A stretch of DNA of 64,000 nt from JBBKXR01 sp037969585 (lineage in GTDB: Bacteria; Verrucomicrobiota; Verrucomicrobiia; Verrucomicrobiales; DEV007): the NCBI GenBank assembly GCA_037969585.1, contig JBBKXR010000009.1, positions 23,259 through 87,258 of the forward strand, in the 5' to 3' direction. Under the pieces are notes generated by a model. The model saw only the letters and a program-made list of their open reading frames with translations. It was not told where the DNA came from and did no database searches. Made by a program: the position numbers and the translations under genes. This document shows, in pieces, positions 61,316 to 64,000 of this stretch. Numbering within the stretch: position 1 is the stretch's first letter; each line of letters opens with the position of its first letter.

Positions 61316-62863
61316 ATGTCCCGACTTTACCTCATACCTCATCTCTGCCTGATGGCGATCGTAGATGCGATCACACCGCCTCCGTTGTGCGCCGATGCTC
61401 CGCGACCGAACATCATTTTGATCATGGCCGACGACATGGGCTGGTCGGACATCGGTTGCTATGGCGGAGAAATCGCGACGCCGAATATCGACCGAATTGC
61501 TGGAGAAGGAATGTTGTGGACAAACTTTTACAACAACGCCAAATGCACCACGACCCGCGCGTCGTTGCTGACGGGTCTGTATCCTCGAAGCGGCGGGAAG
61601 GGGCAGGAACTGCTGACGCCGAATATGCTCACGCTCGGCGAGGCGATGCAACTGGCCGGCTATCACACCGGAATGAGCGGTAAGTGGCACAATGGATCGA
61701 AGGCGCCGCATCGACCGTTTGATCGAGGTTTTGAGAAATCCTACGGACTCTGGGATGGCTGCTGTAACTTTTTCGATCCTTCGCAGCCGGATCCTAAATT
61801 CAAAGGCGGCAAAGTGCGCCATTTCGGCGAAGACGATCAGCGCATCACTGAGTTTCCCGAAGACTTCTACACCACCGATGCATTCACAGATCATGCCATC
61901 GAGACGATTCGCGATCAGGTGAAAAGCGGTAAACCATTTTTTCACTACATCGCGCATACCGCACCGCACTACCCGCTGCATGCGCCGCAGGAAGATATCG
62001 CGAAATACGACGGTCGCTACGACGCGGGCTGGGATGCCTTGCGCGCAGAGCGTCGCCAGCGACAGATCGAGATGGGCCTTTATGATCCGAAAACGTGGCC
62101 CTTGCCCGGACCGAACGAAAACAACACGCTGTGGGAAAAGCGTCAGCCGCAAGATCTCGATTGGCAGACGCGACGCATGGAAGTGCTGGCGGCGATGGTG
62201 GATCGCATGGACCAAAACATCGGCCGCGTGCTCGATTTACTCGATGAATTGAAGATCGGCGAGAACACCATGGTGCTGTTTTTGGCTGACAACGGCGGCT
62301 GCTCCGAAACGCCAGGAGGTAACGATGTCACTCACGTGCCCGGGCCGCGCGATTTTTATTCCCACTGCGGACCGGATTGGGCTTACGCCGAAAACACGCC
62401 GCTGCGAAAATACAAAAGCAGCACCTACGAAGGGGGAGTTGCGACGCCTCTGGTAGTGCGATGGCCGAAAGGCATAGAGGCCGGCTCACGTAGTGATCAG
62501 GTCGGCCACATCATCGATTTCTTGCCGACATTTCTCGCTGCCGCCGGAGGTGAATATCCGACCACTCGCGATGGTCAGGCGTTGCTGTTGCCCGAGGGGA
62601 TCAGTTTACTGCCGGTGCTGAAATCGGACACGGCGTCGATTGATCGGCCGGCGCCGCTGTTCTGGCATTGGGCAGGAAGTCGCGGGGTGCGTGAGGAAAA
62701 TTGGAAGCTGGTGTGGGACAACTCGGCCAAAAAATGGGAACTCTACGATCTCGCGAGCGATCGCACTGAGACTCGGGACTTGGCGGCCGAGCAGGTTCCG
62801 GTCGTTCGGCAGATGGCGAACAAGTGGATTGCCTGGGCGGCGTTGACGGGAGTGAAATACTGA
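61316..62863 (+). CDS. sulfatase (arylsulfatase-type), exported
   Basis: A 515-residue S1-type sulfatase. The signal segment spans ~1-26, then NIILIMADDMGWSDIGCYGG (metal Asp39, Asp40). The active-site loop is KCTTTRASLLTG, with Cys77 the residue to be converted to formylglycine. The usual C-x-P-S/A-R core has Thr79 in place of proline. Downstream are GKWHNG, HTAPHYPLHAP, FLADNGGCSE (calcium site) and a C-terminal subdomain NWKLVWD...WELYDL. It removes sulfate from a sugar or polysaccharide in the periplasm or outside. Confidence 0.92.
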   Translation: MSRLYLIPHLCLMAIVDAITPPPLCADAPRPNIILIMADDMGWSDIGCYGGEIATPNIDRIAGEGMLWTNFYNNAKCTTTRASLLTGLYPRSGGKGQELLTPNMLTLGEAMQLAGYHTGMSGKWHNGSKAPHRPFDRGFEKSYGLWDGCCNFFDPSQPDPKFKGGKVRHFGEDDQRITEFPEDFYTTDAFTDHAIETIRDQVKSGKPFFHYIAHTAPHYPLHAPQEDIAKYDGRYDAGWDALRAERRQRQIEMGLYDPKTWPLPGPNENNTLWEKRQPQDLDWQTRRMEVLAAMVDRMDQNIGRVLDLLDELKIGENTMVLFLADNGGCSETPGGNDVTHVPGPRDFYSHCGPDWAYAENTPLRKYKSSTYEGGVATPLVVRWPKGIEAGSRSDQVGHIIDFLPTFLAAAGGEYPTTRDGQALLLPEGISLLPVLKSDTASIDRPAPLFWHWAGSRGVREENWKLVWDNSAKKWELYDLASDRTETRDLAAEQVPVVRQMANKWIAWAALTGVKY

Positions 62864-62885
62864 GTTTGCTGTGCGCTTTCGAATT

Positions 62886-63704
62886 ATGGCGGAGCCCAAA
62901 GCAAAATCTAAGACTCACTCGCAGGCTTTTCTCGATCGGTTTGCCGGTGTCGGCAGACTGTTTGGTCGCGTTACGCTCGAGCGGATTCACGACGCCAAAG
63001 TGGCGGTCATCGGAGTCGGTGGCGTTGGCTCGTGGGCGGCCGAGGCGCTGGCGCGTTCCGGGTTTGGTGCGATCACATTGATCGATCTCGATGACGTATG
63101 CGTGTCCAACATCAATCGACAACTACATGCCCTCGACGGCAATATCGGAAGATCAAAAGTCGCGGTCATGGCGGAACGGATGCGCCGCATCCAGCCCGAG
63201 TGCGATGTGCAAGAGATCGAGAATTTTTTGACCAAAGCTAATGTCGCTGAACTGATCGCGACCGAAGGCGAGACTTTCGACGTGGTGATCGATGCAATCG
63301 ATGATGTCGACCACAAGTGCGTGCTCATCGATCACTGCTACCGCCATGGTGTTCCGCTCGTCGTCGCGGGTGGGGCAGGGGGTAAGAGCGATCCTGCGTC
63401 GGTGCGCTGTGACGATATCGCCAAGGCGACTCACGATCGCTTGCTGAAAAAAGTGCGTCGTAAGTTGCGGCAGGAATTCGCCTTTCCCGATGACGGCGGA
63501 GGGCAGCGCACGCCGTACGGCATTACCTCAATTTTTTCGATCGAGGAAGCGCGGTTTCCCTGGTCGGATGGCACCGTGCACGACACGGCGGAACCGAACA
63601 ATGCGGTCCGGCTGAACTGCGAGAGTGGCTTCGGCACGGCCAGCTTCGTCACTGGAGCTTTTGGGTTCGCCGCTGCCGCCGCTGCGGTCCGATTGCTGAA
63701 GTAG
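62886..63704 (+). CDS. tcdA: tRNA threonylcarbamoyladenosine dehydratase (TcdA/CsdL)
   Basis: A 272-residue E1-like ThiF/MoeB-fold enzyme. ATP-binding glycine motif VIGVGGVGSW (41-50), RLFGR near the start, NINRQLHA with the catalytic-loop arginine, then AIDDVDHKC and GGAGGKSDPASVR. TcdA cyclises t6A37 in tRNA to ct6A. ATG 62886 (MAEPKAKSK) is chosen over 62871 because it fits the family start. It lies 23 bp after the sulfatase gene but is probably independent. Confidence 0.9.
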   Translation: MAEPKAKSKTHSQAFLDRFAGVGRLFGRVTLERIHDAKVAVIGVGGVGSWAAEALARSGFGAITLIDLDDVCVSNINRQLHALDGNIGRSKVAVMAERMRRIQPECDVQEIENFLTKANVAELIATEGETFDVVIDAIDDVDHKCVLIDHCYRHGVPLVVAGGAGGKSDPASVRCDDIAKATHDRLLKKVRRKLRQEFAFPDDGGGQRTPYGITSIFSIEEARFPWSDGTVHDTAEPNNAVRLNCESGFGTASFVTGAFGFAAAAAAVRLLK

Positions 63705-63717
63705 ACGGCTTAGTGCT

Positions 63718-64000
63718 TCAGGCGAAAAGCGCAGAATAATTGCTGGCGACCTGCTTCATCAGTTCGCCTTCTGCAACCTCGCGCAACTCAGCCACCCGTT
63801 GGTAGATCACCGGTAAATTCGCTGGATGATTGAGGCGCTCCGATGACTTGGCAGTCGGCAACTGGTGCGCAACAAGAGCCTTAGGCAGGGGCATGTCCGG
63901 AGCATCCGTTTCAATCAGCAATCGATCGTCCGGGACCTTCGCAAAGGCATCGCGCGTAGCCGATTTTTTTTCCTCCAGAAAATACCCCGAAAACGAAAAG
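63718..64000 (-). CDS. TatD family hydrolase, C-terminal part (cut by window end)
   Basis: The reading frame runs from the right edge (from 63999 inward) to TGA at 63718-63720. It reads FSFSGYFLEEKKSATRDAFA and DDRLLIETDAPDMPLP (with the conserved ETDAP metal site) and HPANLPVIYQRVAELR, the end of TatD metal-dependent deoxyribonucleases. About 94 residues are visible. The N-terminal metal ligands are outside the window. It converges with tcdA. Confidence 0.85.
   Translation of the reverse strand, partial: FSFSGYFLEEKKSATRDAFAKVPDDRLLIETDAPDMPLPKALVAHQLPTAKSSERLNHPANLPVIYQRVAELREVAEGELMKQVASNYSALFA

Overview
The window is about 57% GC by eye and reads as chromosome of a free-living, aerobic Gram-negative bacterium of the Planctomycetota-Verrucomicrobiota-Chlamydiota group, most likely Verrucomicrobiota. 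The evidence is a multi-haem cytochrome paired with a sugar-dehydrogenase-like propeller, an SHD1-domain membrane protein, a secreted sulfatase, a MoxR/DUF58/BatA/large-membrane-protein operon, and two REP-associated tyrosine transposases (RAYTs). The phylum is inferred from gene content, because no rRNA is present. There is no prophage, CRISPR array, integron or ordinary insertion sequence.

Layout. 1-6 kb (+): end of a DJ-1/PfpI-like gene, cytochrome c protein, propeller protein, MidA-type methyltransferase and a DUF4190 protein, then lysA (6.1-7.4 kb). 7.4-11.5 kb (-): ileS, lspA, rhodanese. 11.6-12.7 kb (-): first RAYT. 12.8-16.2 kb (-): zinc uptake operon znuA-znuC-znuB ending in a PPK2 polyphosphate kinase. 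16.5-23.1 kb (+): FKBP isomerase, a YpsA-like protein, glycogen phosphorylase, a coiled-coil/OB-fold protein and a tandem pseudokinase-like protein. 23.1-25.5 kb (-): duplicated alpha/beta hydrolase. 25.8-38.3 kb (-): 12.4-kb operon of MoxR ATPase, DUF58 protein, two von Willebrand A-like membrane proteins, a 1396-residue membrane/coiled-coil protein and a terpene-cyclase-like repeat protein. 38.5-46.5 kb: lipoprotein of the endonuclease/exonuclease/phosphatase fold, histidine kinase and response regulator, RpoD-like sigma factor, HtrA protease and a second RAYT. 46.6-51.1 kb: sodium/solute symporter with a small membrane partner, VOC protein, SDR dehydrogenase, Gfo/Idh oxidoreductase and initiator tRNA. 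51.1-57.2 kb: HTTM protein with partner, argG, rhodanese, L,D-transpeptidase, FmdB-type zinc ribbon, a membrane protein and a thioesterase. 57.2-64 kb: SHD1 protein, Tat-exported SMP-30 lactonase, FAD monooxygenase, CBM-like secreted protein, sulfatase, TcdA, and a TatD hydrolase cut by the window end.

The most distinctive observation is a set of short dyad elements that begin with GTAG and end with CTAC and carry hairpin arms. They sit on gene boundaries. One is inserted in frame inside a signal peptide (2508-2585). One supplies the stop codon of one gene and the start plus about 19 codons of the next (4115-4215). Two fill both spacers of the ileS-lspA-rhodanese operon, where their terminal CTA is the TAG stop of ileS and of lspA. 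A short half-element ends a fifth gene (40239-40262). Two RAYT paralogues in the same window make a REPIN-like mobile system the leading explanation. The second most interesting items are the tandem pseudokinase after glgP, the PPK2 translationally coupled to zinc uptake, and the 12.4-kb MoxR operon.
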